The position numbers and the translations under genes are program-made. The notes under the pieces are model-generated. The model worked only from the letters and a program-made list of their open reading frames with translations, was not told where the DNA came from and did no database searches. From contig NC_061795.1 in assembly GCF_021462225.1 (NCBI RefSeq), positions 51,659,380-51,723,379 of the forward strand: DNA of 64,000 bases, given 5' to 3'. Below, one piece after another: positions 39,799 through 53,507 of this stretch (within the stretch, counting starts at the first letter, position 1; every line of letters begins with the position of its first letter). The DNA comes from Girardinichthys multiradiatus (lineage: Eukaryota; Chordata; Actinopteri; Cyprinodontiformes; Goodeidae).

Positions 39799-41340
39799 CT
39801 GGTTTAGGCTGGGGACTCGGGGTTGGACTCTTTCATCAACCAGGCTGAAGTCACCGAGGGGGTGGCAGGACTTCAGGGGTGGATGAAATCCGCCCTGAGT
39901 ACCTCAAATCTCTGGATGTTGTAGGGATGTCATGGTTGACACGCCTCTTCAACATTGCGTGGCGGTCGGGGACAGTGCCTCTCGACTGGCAGACTGGGGT
40001 GGTGGTCCTCCTTCTTATGAAGGGGGACCGGAGGGTGTGTTCCAACTACAGGGGGATCACACTCCTCAGCCTCCCTGGTAAGGCCTACGCCAGGGTATTG
40101 GAGAGGAGAGTCCGGCCGATAGTCGAACCCCGGCTTCAGGAGGAGCAGTGTGGTTTTCGTCCCGGCCGTGGAACACTGGACCAGCTCTATACCCTCTACA
40201 GGGTACTCAAGGGTTCATGGGAGTTTGCCCAACCGGTTCACATGTGTTTTGTGGACCTGGAGAAGGCATTCGACTTTGTCCCTCATGATGCCCTGTGGGG
40301 GGTGCTCCAGGAGTATGGAAACGGGGGCCCTTTATTAGGGGCCATCCGGTCCCTGTACGAGCGGAGCAGGAGTTTGGTCCGCATTGCCGGCACTAAGTCG
40401 GACCTGTTCCCAGTGCATGTTGGACTCCGGCAGGGCTGCCCTTTGTCACCGGTCCTGTTCATAACTTTTATGGACAGGATTTCTAGACGCAGCCAAGGGC
40501 CGGAGGGGGTCTGGTTTGGGGATCAGTGGATTTTGTCTCTTCTTTTTGCGGATGACGTGGTCCTGCTGGCCCCCTCTAGCCAAGACCTACAGCATGCGCT
40601 GTGGCGGTTCGCAGCCGAGTGTGAATCGGCTGGGATGAAGATCAGCTCCTCCAAGTCCGAGGCCATGGTTCTCGACCGGAAAAGGGTGGCTTGTCCTCTT
40701 CAGGTTGGAGGGGAGTTCCTGCCTCAAGTGGAGGAGTTTAAGTATCTCGGGGTCTTGTTCATGAGTGAGGGAAGAATGGAGCGGGAGATCGTCAGACGGA
40801 GCGGTGCGGCTGCCGCAGTATTGGGGGCGCTGTGCCGGTCCGTTGTGGTGAAGAGAGAGCTGAGCCAAAAAGCAAAGCTCTCAATTTACCGGTCGGTCTA
40901 CGTTCCTACCCTCACCTATGGCCATGAACTTTGGGTCATGACCGAAAGAACGAGATCCCGGATACAAGCGGCTGAAATGAGCTTCCTCCGTAGGGTGGCC
41001 GGGCACTCCCTTAGAGATAGGGTGAGGAGCTCGGCCATCCAGGAGGAGCTCGGAGTAGAGCCGCTGCTCCTCCACATCGAGAGGAGCCAGTTGAGGTGGC
41101 TCGGACATCTATACCGGATGCCTCCTGGACGCCTTCCTCGGGAGGTGTTCCAGGCACGTCCCACCGGGAGGAGGCCCAGGGGACGGCCCAAGACACGCTG
41201 GAGGGACTATGTCTCTCGACTGGCCTGGGAACGCCTTGGGCTCCCCCCGGAGGAGCTGGAGGAGGTGTCTGGGCGTCTCTGCTGAGTCTGCTGCCCCCGC
41301 GACCCGGTCCAGGATAAAGCGGAAGACGACGAGTGAGTCC
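39799..41340 (+). mobile_element. Rex3 non-LTR retrotransposon, 5'-truncated
   Basis: A near-continuous reverse transcriptase frame (39879-41285, 468 codons) has KGDRRVCSNYRGITLLSLPG, VDLEKAFDFVPHDALW, LRQGCPLSPVLF and the catalytic LLFADDVVLLA. It ends with the RPRGRPKTRWRDYVSRLAWE tail. The stretches 39987-40006 and 40431-40451 match, as I remember them, the sites used by the standard Rex3 PCR primers in fish cytogenetics. The endonuclease domain is missing through 5' truncation. Confidence 0.85.
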
Positions 41341-41479
41341 AACGACGACAACAGCTGGTTTAAGATGTTATTAACCACAGCGCCCCCTACCTGCATGTCA
41401 TTCAGAAAGCTGATATATCCTTTTTCTTTTTCAGCCTTCAGGCTGGTTTATGATTAGCAAACAGTAAAATAGTCCTTCT

Positions 41480-41795
41480 GTCCCATGATAAAATATGTCA
41501 CTATGTTACAAAGCTGAGCTTCTCTGATTGGTTGACGCGCCGCGTTTAGATTTCCCAACTCTAGCGTCTGCCGCTTTGGAAATGCGAAACACACGTCAGC
41601 ACTTGAAATCTCAAAACACAAGGGCTTGACGCACAAAACGCATCACATCGCACCATGCCACACGCCCTGAGACATGCGTCCACCATAGACTTCGCATGAA
41701 AACCAGACGCTCCTAATCCTCAAATCGCGCTCGGTCTGAACGCTCCATGAGAATTACATCATGTTAGAACCTGTTAAAACTCAGATTTATTATAC
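41480..41795. repeat. Possible Harbinger-like relic, right part
   Basis: Dense in gcgcgtt/cgcatg words and in phrases such as caccatagacttcgcatgaaaa and gctcggtctgaacgctcc that recur at ends of fish Harbinger-type MITEs. No coding capacity. Confidence 0.3.
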
Positions 41796-41859
41796 GTGAA
41801 AACCAGAAGGTGTATTTTCTTTTTACCATGACCTTTTCTAGATATTTTGTTCTCTGTTG

Positions 41860-42535
41860 TTTATTTCTAACTCAAGGGGGTAAAGCAGGTTGAATGACAG
41901 CCTGTGTAAAGCCCTCTAATTTTGATGATGCTGTGTTATTGTTGTTAACTTCATGTTCTCCTTCTTTAGATGATCCACCTTTCTCTGTCCCCATGTTTTA
42001 CCCTGTCTTTCTCCTAGACATAGATATTGGCTAAGGTTTTACTGCAGCAAACTAAATGTGTTCTTTTTCATCCTATAGATTTGAAAACTGGCTCAGAGCT
42101 TATCTGTTTAGTTGTGTTTCTCTCCTAGATGAAGACACAAAATAAGCTGCTACTTTTTACTTATCTTTAACATAGAAAGTACTCCTGGATCAGTGTTTAT
42201 TGCTCTGTCTTCTCAAACCTTGTCGTGGCAGATGGCCGCTCACACTGAGCCTGGTTCTGGTTCCGCTACAGGTTTCTTCCGATTAAAGGGGAGTTTTTCT
42301 CTCCACTGTCGCTATATGCTGATCTAGGAGGAGTGAATGCTGCAAGTCAGTGACTCAATCTGCTGGGTTTCTTAGATAGAAACTTTGCATAATAAACTGT
42401 ACTTGACCACTTCTAGTCTAATTCCATTCAGTTAGACTAGAATCCAATTGGATGAAATTGATTTTTAATCTGTCTTTATGATTGGGTTAAGTTGAAACGA
42501 CGTGTTGAGAACTGGTGCTGTATGAACAAGGGAAG
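41860..42535 (+). mobile_element. L2-like LINE 3' end, degenerate copy 3
   Basis: It shares tgtcgtggcagatggccgct, gaatgctgcaagtcagtgac and related stretches with the 3' UTRs of the two younger copies, but with many deletions. It is older than those copies. Confidence 0.7.
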
Positions 42536-43824
42536 ATGCTTTACCAGCACCAGCTGATCAGCAAAAACTGGAACAAAGCATCTCAATCATCAGTGTGGTT
42601 TCAAAAGAAGAAGCAACCTCAATTCACCCCTCTTCATCCAAAGACCCTAAGTAGTATGGAAAATCAGGGTGAGAAGAACGTGTGATTTCAAGTGTTGATT
42701 TCACATGGTTAAAGTGTTATTGATACATTCATCAACATTAGACTGAGCTAAACTAATCGTTTCGGCCCTCAGACTTGTTTTAACCTTAAAACAGCTATGG
42801 AGAAGGGTTTATTTAGCTACCTACACGTGAAATAATGTTCTTTAATGTAGTGATAGTGATCTTTTTCTTTTCATTCAGAACATTCTTGGTCTTTCCTGCT
42901 TACGATACTTCGGTGCATGTTGTAGGAGCAGGTGATGAAACTGCTTGGATATTTGGTCACATGGTTAATCAGCGGTCTATAAGGGCGGAACCTTTCTTTG
43001 TGAGGCAGGTGTTCCACCCGGAAGGGGAGAAACCGTTTTTGAACGCTGAAATAAGATGCTGTCAACAGGTGTAAGCTTGTGGAAATGTGTTTGTCTTTAA
43101 GTGGAAACAGATGAGATGTAAATAAAATGAATAGATGACCTGCATAATGAGCAGTGTTAACTCGGACTTTAATTTATCCGACAAGACAACAAGAAGCGCG
43201 TCAACATGACCCCGGTGTATCGCCTCAGTGGCTTAATGCATTGGCTTGGCCTCTACACATGTAGAGCACATGAATTAGCCTGCCGCTTTCAGTCAGTGAT
43301 GTACTTATTGAGTGTTTTGGTTGTGACTCTGCTCTCAAATGTGAGCAGTCTAATTACAATCCTTTTTTTTCCTTAATGGCTGTCTAATGAGGCGTATCAA
43401 ACAGCCCTTTTGGATCAGAGCCTGAGGACATCACAGTGGGAAAATCTCTGATTTAGTCACAGAACAGATCGTTGAGTGTTTTAACGGGAAAGTGTTGATC
43501 AGTTTTGTAGCTGATTCTTGGCATGCAGAAAAGGGACAAAATGAGGACTTAGGGCTAAGATCATCTCATACAGGAAATGTGAACAAGCTCTGTGGAAGCA
43601 GGTTGAGACAATCCTCACCCACCAAATCCCTCCAGAGGGTGCCGGTTTGCAACCCACTGGGGAAGAAACGGTATAGAAAATGACTGACTGACTATTATCA
43701 ACACCACTGTTTGGGTTGGACATTTTGTTATATATTAATCCCATTTTGGCTGCTACATGGAAATGAATAAATGAATATAACGATAATGAGCTACAAGATA
43801 AACTAACAAAAGTAAAAATCCTTC
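42536..43824. other. Intergenic, downstream of tat
   Basis: I see no supported gene. A retroposon-like 3' end (about 43540-43700, closing in TGAC repeats) is present. A 79-codon open stretch at 42835-43074 was considered and not accepted as an exon. Confidence 0.45.
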
Positions 43825-43844
43825 AGCACCAGTCATGCCAGAGC

Positions 43845-43850
43845 TTTATT
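43845..43850 (-). terminator. tat polyadenylation signal
   Basis: AATAAA on the minus strand, about 395 bp after the stop codon, the first such signal downstream. It implies a 3' end near 43825. Confidence 0.6.
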
Positions 43851-44242
43851 AGAGAACCATAAACAACCCTATAAAAATTGCATTTATGATACATAAACAA
43901 TAAATGCAGTTGCATATACAATTTAACATCATGAACGTAGGATCAATATATAGGGGAGGTTCTGATGAAGAAGCTTTAAAACAGATTCTAAAGATGGCCC
44001 AGAGGATAAACGAGAGGAACCAGCCGGGCCACGCCCACTATGTGATTAAAATGTCCCATTCAGACCCTTAAACAAAGTATATAAATATACAAAAACAAGT
44101 AGAGGATAAAACATGTTGCCTGTATAAAGTATAAATATAAGGTCTTCTCGTGATGTCATTGAACATCCCACCATCAGTATGGACATGTCCATTTCCGATA
44201 TGTGATCAGATGATGCAGTCACAACAGTTCATCTCAGCTGGA

Positions 44243-47200
44243 TCACTGGTCCAGATCATTACCGTCGCAGCTGGGGGGTCTGTAATAACACTGGCAGAAC
44301 TCTCTGATCCGGACACAGGCCTCCTCCATCAACGCTTCTGGTACCGTCACCACGATGCGGAAGAAGTTAGGATACTCAAACGCCTGTTGGTCAACAGGAC
44401 AGATTGCTGTGTATCGTCTGAATTATTCATGTATTATTTTAGGGAGATGTATTAATTATGTTACCGAAGCAGGCAGACAGAAAACGGACTGCTCCGTCAC
44501 CAGACGTTCAGTGAAGTCCACATCATTTTTAAAATCTGGAAAGTGGTCCATTTCAATGCCAACCTGGAATAATGTGCACAAAAACCCTTTCTCTGTTAAG
44601 AAAGTTGCATTTCACATCTTACTTCCTATTATTTCATCTGAAGCGGTCCTTAGAGGAACCGCTGTCCTGTTTAACATGTCATCAAGTTCTACAGAGGCCC
44701 AGTAAACACCCATCTATTCATTTCAGGTGAGCTGAAGCAGGGAAACAATTAAAAGTCAGGGCAGGACACAGGATCCCAACCAGAATCAGAACCACTGCTG
44801 TAGAGTCACAGTGGAACGACCCGTTCAGCTGCATTTCAAACCCACACAACTTCTAAAAATCTGCGATATCTTTACAGTAAGATGTTCCGTCCTCTGTTTT
44901 TTTACTTTATTTCATCACATTTATTGGATCAGATTTGGCATCAACTGTTTGTTTTCAGAATTTCTCAGGTTAAATAACCAAGAACGGAACCAACAAAAAT
45001 AAATGAATGAATGCTAATAACACTGACCATGAGGTACATGGCTCCTGAGGGCATGATGGGGTTCAGGCCTGGAACGCTGGACAGCTCGTTGAAACAAATC
45101 TCAGAGTTTGACTGAAGGAAGAACAAAGAAAAGCCGCATGTTTCCAACATTTTATTATCCACATGCAGGGACAATAAAAAATAAATATCACATAAATGAG
45201 GATTTGAATGTTTTTCTTGCTCATCAGAATAAAAGAAGAAATTATTTATGATCAAAAGCCTGATCATAAGAAGTTTAGAGCTGCTCATCTTTGATCCTGA
45301 ACTAAGCGAGAGCTGCAGAGATGTTCAGGCCACTGAGGGTGTGAGCGCAGGAGATGATGGTATCACCTTTAAATAGCTTCAGCCTAATCATTACTGCACT
45401 CTGCATTTAAAGACAGCTGCTCAGCTTGCCGCAAGAGTGGTTCATCTGCCTGCTGTTTTACCCATCTGGGAGTCCATAAAGCAGCCTGGGGAGGAGTTAA
45501 AGCAGAACCACACATCCTGGGGATGACTGAAATAAATTCACCTTTTATTGCAGCAGCTTAATCTTCTTCTTAACCACTCTCCAAAGTGGGAAAGACATGA
45601 GAACATGCCAGGAATTTGCTAAATTTGATTGGTCCCTCAAGAATCTCCACTGCTACGTACAGTGGAGCAGATGTGGTGATGTGGGCCTGTCTCTTTTCCA
45701 GATGTCCTGAGAACATTGTTGGGAGCTCTCTGTAACACCAGGACATCTGGTATAAAATTGAACATAGGTCACCTTTAGGTCTTTCAGCAGGATAGTGATC
45801 CAGAACATCTGACCAGTGCACCTCAGAAATGTTTCAGCAGACAATAAATCCACCTTCTTCCATCTCAGTCCTAAGACCTGAATTCTGTAGAAACTCCATT
45901 TCTCCATCTTTTCTCTACCTTGAGGAAGCTGATGGTGTTGCTGTAGAAACCCTGAGGTGTGTTATTAAGGATGCTCTCCAGCGCCCCCTGGACGATGGTG
46001 CAGGCTCCCAGAATACGCTGGCTCAGTTTCACCAGACCCTGCCGAATCTGAGGTAGTGACAGAAAGGTCAACATCCTCGACTTTCCTTATCAATTATCAT
46101 TTTTATTTTAATGATGATTTTATAATTAATAATGTATGGAAATATTCAATTAATAATACATAAAATCTGAAAACAAACAATAGATTTAGAACATATATAC
46201 TTCATAACTGCAGTGTTTTGGGAATTTGTGGGAAAATGGCTGTTCAGATAGATGTTCATGTTACACCGACTGACAGAAGATGCTTTAATTTAACGTGGAG
46301 ATGACACGTTTATCTCCTGCTGGGATTTTAAAGCACAAAGGAGGAAGTAAAGCTACTACAGACATCAGCGTACAAACACCATCAAAAAACATCCCAAGAA
46401 CCCTGTTTCACTTTAATTATAAAAGAAAAACAACCAGGCTGGACCTCAGATCCAAAGATATTATTTCTATCATGGATTAGGATCCATCCCATCCTCCATC
46501 CGGGTACCAGCCAGCGCTTAGCCAGCCCACCACAGGAAAGAACGGGAACATCGCTGCTGAGAGACGCCAAGGAAGGACAGCTGCATCCTGGGAAAACCTG
46601 GGACAGGAAGGTGAGCAATAAGAGATATCAGAGAAACTCCGTTAAGACAGAAGACTGACAGAGAAGCGTTAGCTGTGCTACATTTGATCATTTATAAGCT
46701 CAACTGCAACACAGCTGGACTGTTTACTGACTAGGAGACTTCTCAAGGCAAACAGTTGGTCTGTCACATAAAACACTGAGGTCAGAGGTCAAAATGGGAG
46801 GACATGGAAAGGTTTGAGGGCCCACTGAAATACTGAAACTGTTAGCGAGGCTTTCAGAACTTTCTGAACCCACAAACTAACCATGTTGCTTGTGAGGCTG
46901 AGAGGCTGGGTTCTTATACTGATGGTGAGGGGAGAGGAAGGAGCAGTGAGCGTGAGAAGGTCCAGTTACTGCAGAATGCTACACTTCCACTAAAAAGCTG
47001 TTTCTTATTAAAGCACTAAGCTGAGTGATGCACAGAGAGACACCACCCCCATTGTTCAGACCCAGACCAGTGATGTAACAGCAAATCTGCAACATGGTTA
47101 CATAATTCCCCAGTTTTAATAGGAATGAATCCAAAAAGGTTTGAAAATAAAACAACTGGACTTCAGTTCTTGTAGCTGAAGACATTTCATGTGTGAGGGA

Positions 47201-50200
47201 GAAGTTCCAAGCTTTTAAGTTGCGTCATTCTGCATATCTAAGCTTACATGCAGACTAAACTCCAACAATAGGATGTCGCTGCTGCTGCTGTTGGTCTGGA
47301 TCATGCTTTGGTCACCTGCAGGAAGGTGTGGGATGGTCTGAAACTGAGTGGGCATCAGGCTTAAAGCTGAACTGGAGGTTCCTCCTGTGTTTAGTGTCGG
47401 GTTCTCTCCTTCCTTCACTCTTTACCATGTCCTGGATGGTGAGAACATTCACCAGGATAATGATGACCACTGAAGAGCCACAGGACATAAGTTTTTATGA
47501 TGTACCACAGAGTGCTGTTAAAGTGCAGACACAGACAGCCCCTCTCCACCCACCACACGCCCCCTTCCCTCAGCCCCAAAGCCCACAAAGGGGAACATAT
47601 GTAGTTAAAAAGTGCAAAGTCATCCTGGTCTGATGGTGTTTAATGCGAGAGGGTCAGATCGTTCCAGGGCGCCAAGCAACCCACACAACTGCTGGAAAAA
47701 GCCCAAAAAAGCCAGAAATGCTGCTGCATTGATTTTTCTTGTTCAAACATCTAATACTGAAATGTAAATCTTCCAAGCATGAAGGAACAGAACTGAATTC
47801 AAAGCATAGACCAATCTTCTGTCTACACATTAGGATTAGATTTTATTTTCTGTTCAGTTGTCTGGGTGCTATGAGACAAACAACATGAATCCTAAATAGC
47901 TGTCCAACAAAAGCAGAGACGGTGTGGGTTAAAAAACTCACACAGGGAAACAGGAAGGCCAAAGCAGGCAGGCCTACAGCACGTGTTTCTCTGAAGCATA
48001 TTTACAAGAACTCTAGCAAAGACCCGACAAGACATGAGAGATGGAGACAGAGCCACCAGACAGAAAGTACCAGGAGAAACCAGCCAGATAATGAACGGTT
48101 TTGAGTATGCACAACACCTCTGTGATTCATTATTAAATTGGCAGCATATGTGGGTCCTGGTTGCTGCATGGAGGAGCCCAGCAGCTGTGGCAGCTGACCT
48201 GTGTGGCTTATCCATCAGATAACGTGAAGGAGGAGCTGGCATGCAGGCCTCATGCCTGAAACATTTGTTGGGTGACAGTTTACTGGTTTAACAAACAAAG
48301 CAACATTCTTCTGCAAATCTTTGAGAAACCTGCAGTTTTAAAAGGTTTCACACAGGACGCGTTCCCTGAATGTAAAATATCAATAGATAGCCTGATGGCA
48401 ACAGAACATTTGCCGAGTTTCATTGTTTTTTTTCTGTGTCTGGAGAAATAAAGTCTGATGTTACAACTTAATCCTAATTAGAATAATTTATAAGTGAACC
48501 AGTTTCTATGAGATCAGTACCACCAATAAATGGAGACGCATTTAGACTGAAGCTATAAACTGAGCAGACCTTTAAATTTTGGAGCCATTGATCAGTGGAA
48601 AACTACGGTCCAAGACATGTTTATTTCAACATCCTTATCTCCTGTTTTTATAGACCTCAAAACATCCGACCCCTGCTGAGGCTGTAAATGTTTGTACATC
48701 TCTGCACATATTTGCACAACCTTCAACTCTTTCAACATTTTCAAAGGTTACATTTATGCCTGAAGTGGGGCCAATTTCACAGTCAGCTTTTAAACTGCAG
48801 GAAGTTAAATGAGTGAAATGAAAGGCCTGTGCATCATGGCCCACATGTTCTGAACCTGTTGGCTCCTGCTAATCTACTGGACCATCCCTAATCCCCTTGG
48901 TGCTGACTGCGGGGACTGTGAACCATCAACCAGAGCCAGTACTGATACCAGCACATACTGCTGCCACCATGAAAAAAAAAGTGCCACGCTGGTGTTACAC
49001 AACCTGGCAAACGTGTCGAGGCGTACTCACCATGTCGCTGTAGATTTCATCTGCCAGGATGGGAACGCAGTGCTTGGAGGCCACTAGAAAACAAAAGGAT
49101 TCAAGTGTTTGCGAGATGCAACGGATGATGTTTTATCTGATCAATGTGGGTGAGAAGGACAGCCAACCTTTGAGGATCTTCTGTAGATGTTCCTTGCTGA
49201 ACACAGAACCACAGGGATTGGACGGGTTGGTAACGATCAGACAGGAAGTCCTCTCATCAATGAGGCTTTCCATGTGTTGCAGGTCGATCTCCCACGACTT
49301 TTCAGGCTGAAAAACCAAAAAATGTCGCAGAGTTAGAGTTGGGTGATGATGAACTCAATTCAATGATTGGTGGAGATTCCTCTTACTGCTTGAGTTTTAA
49401 CATGTTCTGCATAAAGTGTCACGTTATGTTCTGAGATGGTCACTGGATTTATTCTACACAAAAGAATAAAAATATCCTTCCAGCAAAACTTGCAGAGATG
49501 TTGCCCCAGATGTTTGATCACTTTTGACCTGAAAGCTGTATGACTTGGCTACATCTGGCTCACTCTGATAAATTGAATCATACTCCAAAGTAAGACATTA
49601 GTGCAGCTTTTATTAATCTCAGCAGTTTATCCTTGGTAGTTTTTAAGCAATTAATAAAATATTATAATTTCTTCTCTAAATGTGCTGTCCAACCCATTCT
49701 GTCATTTTAAATGCATGTGTTGGTTCTGGGTTAATTTCCCTCTCATCCTTCCATCAGTGAAATGATTGGCCACCTTCTGCAGCATCTGATAGTTTTAGAT
49801 CTAGAGCATGAAGCTGTAACCTCGCTTGTCTTTCAAAATGCCAACAGGTGGTGACAGTGATTCATGTTTGGAGACAACAAACAGCAACACTATTCAATCC
49901 CTGTAGAAAACCATCCCACATGGGACCAAGGCTCAAACCAAACTCCTTCTTACCAACAAGTTGTAGAGTTTGACCTCGATGCCCATAGAGACAGCCAGCG
50001 TTTTATACAAGGAGAAGCCTGGGCGAGGGACCAGGATGCTGTCCCCTGGGTTGCAGAAGACATTGATGGCCAGCTCAATGGCCTGACTGCAACCACTGGT
50101 CAAAATCACATCCTGAAAGGAAATACATTTTATTAAGAGCATCAAACCTGCTGTGTTTGGCAGATTTCACTTGTTTTGATCCAACCATAATAAGCAGAAG

Positions 50201-51160
50201 TAAAAGAGAGAGCACCTCTGCCTCTAGTGGAGCCTCGGGGCTGCTGTAGAAGTTGGCCACTGCCTGTCGACTCTTTAAGTAACCTGCAAGTGCACAAAGA
50301 AATGAAAGGCGGTAACCAGAGATTCATGACAGCATCTCTAGCAAAAACACCAAAAGATGAGATTCACCTTTTGCAGTTTCAGATGGATTTGTTCCGTTAA
50401 TTAGGGACTCACCCACAGAAGGAGCATAGCCGTTGTATTTTTGGGAGTCTATGGCATCCTTCAAGGCCTGAAGGACAGCATCATCTGTGGGCAGGTTTCC
50501 AAACACCGTGGGATCTCCTGCAGGAACCGATTCAAGACACAAACAACTCTTCAAATTATAATAATGAAACAATTATAAAGTGTGATGAAAACACAAGAGG
50601 CTGTTTACACTGAACATGTTTACTGAAGGGTTTGTTCCGTTTTATGAACATCTATTTCTGCTGCTTGAAAGGAAGACAAAGAAATCTGCTTTTCAATATA
50701 GATCTTGTTGGCATCATAGGCAATATAGGCATGTTGCATCATTTTGACTTTAAAATGGAAATTATAAGTTTAAAGCTTGTTACATTTTTTTCTTTCAAAT
50801 GGCAGCAAAGTGTTTCCGTAGCAACCTTTTAGAGCATTGTTACATTTATTTTGTAAGACTATGAATTGGCTCCAAATGGACCAGTCCAAACCCACCTATA
50901 GAGAGCGAGATCATGGGCTTTTCTGGGTTTGGGGTGAGTTTCATCCCATCCACGATGGCCCTGATGGGGTTCAGCGTGTTCTCGGCCATCTCAGAGGGCT
51001 TCACCTCCCACCTCTGCCTGCGGCTCTTGGTCTTGGTGGGGTACAAGCTGCCGTTAAGGCTCATGTGATGGAAGCCGTTCCCAAGCATCCCCTTCCCAGT
51101 CAGGGTTTTTCCGTGGACTCCGCTGCTTTTCATCTGAACCAAGTAAGCCTTGTTGTCCAT
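44243..51160 (-). CDS. tat: Tyrosine aminotransferase
   Basis: A PLP-dependent enzyme that converts tyrosine and 2-oxoglutarate to 4-hydroxyphenylpyruvate and glutamate, the first step of tyrosine breakdown, mainly in liver. The coding exons (minus) are 51160-50896 (exon from 51161), 50517-50413, 50283-50216, 50112-49954, 49306-49168, 49083-49031, 46597-46445, 46047-45919, 45111-45028, 44563-44465 and 44383-44243. All have GT/AG borders and consistent phases, giving 1,395 bp or 464 residues. Key features are [55 protein letters not shown] and the PLP lysine K290 in [15 protein letters not shown]. The human enzyme is 454 residues. Exon 46597-46445 begins VFPGCSCPS, where relatives have a CKYEP-like sequence. 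No stop or frameshift is seen. Confidence 0.95.
45550..45905. mobile_element. Tc1-like relic in a tat intron
   Basis: On the plus strand it contains [13 protein letters not shown] sequence (tttcagcaggatagtgatcc, 45783-45802), the DD34E transposase region of Tc1 elements, with surrounding degenerate sequence. It lies in the intron before the exon at 45111 and ends close to the exon at 45919-46047. Confidence 0.5.
46598..49030. other. tat intron, 2.4 kb
   Basis: The longest intron within the coding part. I see no exon or named repeat in it, only short low-complexity tracts. Confidence 0.6.
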
Positions 51161-51161
51161 C

Positions 51162-53507
51162 CTGGAAGTCATGAAGCACAAACAATGAGCCATGAAACGG
51201 AGAGAGATGTTTTTCAAGCTAAACTCGGCTCCATGCTGCTTTATGCTTCCTATTTTAATTACAGGTTCTTAACGTTTACAATCATGACGTCATCTTGAGA
51301 AATATTAAATCACTTTCATATATATTCCAATGTTTATCGACTCAAAGCATTTCAAATTTTATTTATTTTATTTCTAAATTGACTTATTTTCTTCTCAGAG
51401 TTTAATGAAGATTATTTTTTGGCTCATATTTCAGGTGTGACCAAGATCCACTAAATGGATGGAAAACTGTCAGGAGTTTCATATTAAACACATAAAGTAG
51501 CATTAAATCCAAAATTAGACTGTAATGTTATTTATTTATGGACAGAAGAGTTGGCAGATGGAGGAAATTTAAACCACTTAACCTCTATGTTTATTAATTG
51601 CAGGAAAATGTTTTAGACTAAATTTCTTTGGATGAAATCTCGCCCCTAAGACATGGATGATCAAACGTCCTCCCTGTTTTAGTACATTTCTGATCATTTT
51701 TACAGCTTTTGCAGCATATAAGGCACTTTTAACGTTGGTTTTATATATATTTCACCATACTTCACTGGCATAAGTCAGGTTAGCTAGAGCACAACATCTA
51801 TGAAGGTTTTTTGTTTGGTTTTATTTAATATTGAATTTTTTGTGGACATTTTACTTATTTAATGGAATGTAATCTATTCTCAGTAATATCTACTAATTTG
51901 GTGGTTTCATAAATGTCACGGTGGGGTTTTGGGGTGGACCAAAGTGCAGACAAGAGCTTGGAAGCAGCATCTTAAATAAATCCTCAACTTTATTTAAAGG
52001 GTCGAAAATGTAACAAAATCACTGCAGGAACATGGCATGGACGAGAGTAGGGAGTGTGAGCGAGGAACCAGCAACATACAATGACAAAAAACCAACTAAT
52101 ATACTGAGGGATAACAAAAGGGCAGGTAATCAAAGAAACAAGGAACAGGTGAGACATGGAAGCAGGAAGGCAGAGGGTGAAACTATTACATAAATTAAAA
52201 CATGGCGAAGGGACTGATTGACAATAAAGAGACACAGACCTAAGGAAACCTATAGAGAAAGATAAATAACCAAATAGAGCATAAGAAAATTAGAATAATC
52301 ATAACCTAAAGTAAATAGAGAAACTAGAGGGAACATAGGAACAACAACAAACAAAGAGCCCATAAAGAAAACCTGGTTACAAAAGTAAACCTAACCACAC
52401 TGACTGAACTGAGTGGAAAGGAAACAGAGCGAGAGAACCAGAATATATACGAACCAAAATAAACAATAACTAAAACTAACCTATAAGGAAGAGCTGGAAA
52501 GAGAACAAATACCTAACCATAAATAAATACAGATACTAAATGAGGAACTAAACTAAAGAATCCAAGGAAGACAAGAACCATCATAATAATAATAATAATA
52601 ATAATATCACACAAAGTAAAAAGAAAGCAACTACTAAGAAGCTAAAAACGAGAGGAGAGAAACATAACACACACTTGGAGGTGGTAGAGGCAACAAAACT
52701 AACAGACTGCAAAACCCAAACTAGAAACACCTGGACGAAAAGTAAAAAATACAAAACCACAAAAAAAAGTCCAAAATGTCACATCCTGACAATAAAGTCT
52801 TAATTTGAACATCAAACATCATGAAACTGACCCAACAGTTTTTGTCATTTATTTCTGTTAATAATTTCCTTAAGTTCCCCTTCCTTTGTACTGACAGGTT
52901 GGTCTCAATAAAATGTATCATCGGAAAATAAAGGCCATTTTACACTCTGATTTATCACATTCAGCATTTTTTTTCTAATATAAAATGTGTCGGACCTAGC
53001 TCAGAACCGTGTGGTTCACCAGAAGTACTGTGCCGTAAATCAGAATTTTTTCCTAGATGTATGTTATTATTAAGGTAATTGTTCTGGTATCCAGTACTAC
53101 ATCAGCAGTCCATGGTTTCATCAGACGCTTTCTCAAGTCGTTTACCAAATACCTGAATTTCCCCACTGAGGGACAAAAACACTTTTGTATTCAATTATAT
53201 TCTATTCTATTTCTTACTGCTATCATCTCTTTAAACTTTACTTTTCTATTAAATTATTAGGTTTTTATACTTTTTTTCTGAGAGGATGGATAAATGTTCT
53301 GATTGAATAAAATACGTGAAATAGATTTTTTTTGGTCTTTAACAGAGTTACAGAACACCATAATAACCACATTAAGGGGTCATAAAACCCATAAACTAGA
53401 TTTTCATCCAATATTTAACTCAATTAGGTCCTTATTTATTCATTCATTCTTACTCAAAAAGTTCCCTGAAATAATATAAATACACAAATAAAAAATAAAA
53501 CATTTAC
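51162..53507. other. tat intron 1
   Basis: It separates the first coding exon from the probable non-coding exon. It contains a solo LTR (51914-52791). The remainder shows no gene. Confidence 0.6.
51914..52791. mobile_element. Solo LTR, 878 bp, with 5-bp target duplication
   Basis: It starts TGTCACGG and ends CCTGACA, giving TG...CA ends with a 5-bp terminal inversion TGTCA/TGACA. It is flanked by ATAAA at 51909-51913 and 52792-52796. No internal genes are present, as expected after LTR-LTR recombination. An (AAT)n run lies within (about 52582-52603). Confidence 0.75.

Noticed and set aside
42835..43074. A 79-codon open stretch with an acceptor-like ttcattcag before it and a gtgtaag after it, resembling an exon.
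   Set aside because: The protein (AYDTSVHVVGAGDETAW and onward) matches nothing I know, no neighbouring exon was found, and tat is fully accounted for by other exons.
43220..43300. A tRNA-like phrase (cagtggcttaatgcattggc).
   Set aside because: There is no full cloverleaf. The A-box-like text is more likely a SINE remnant, and no B box is at the right spacing.
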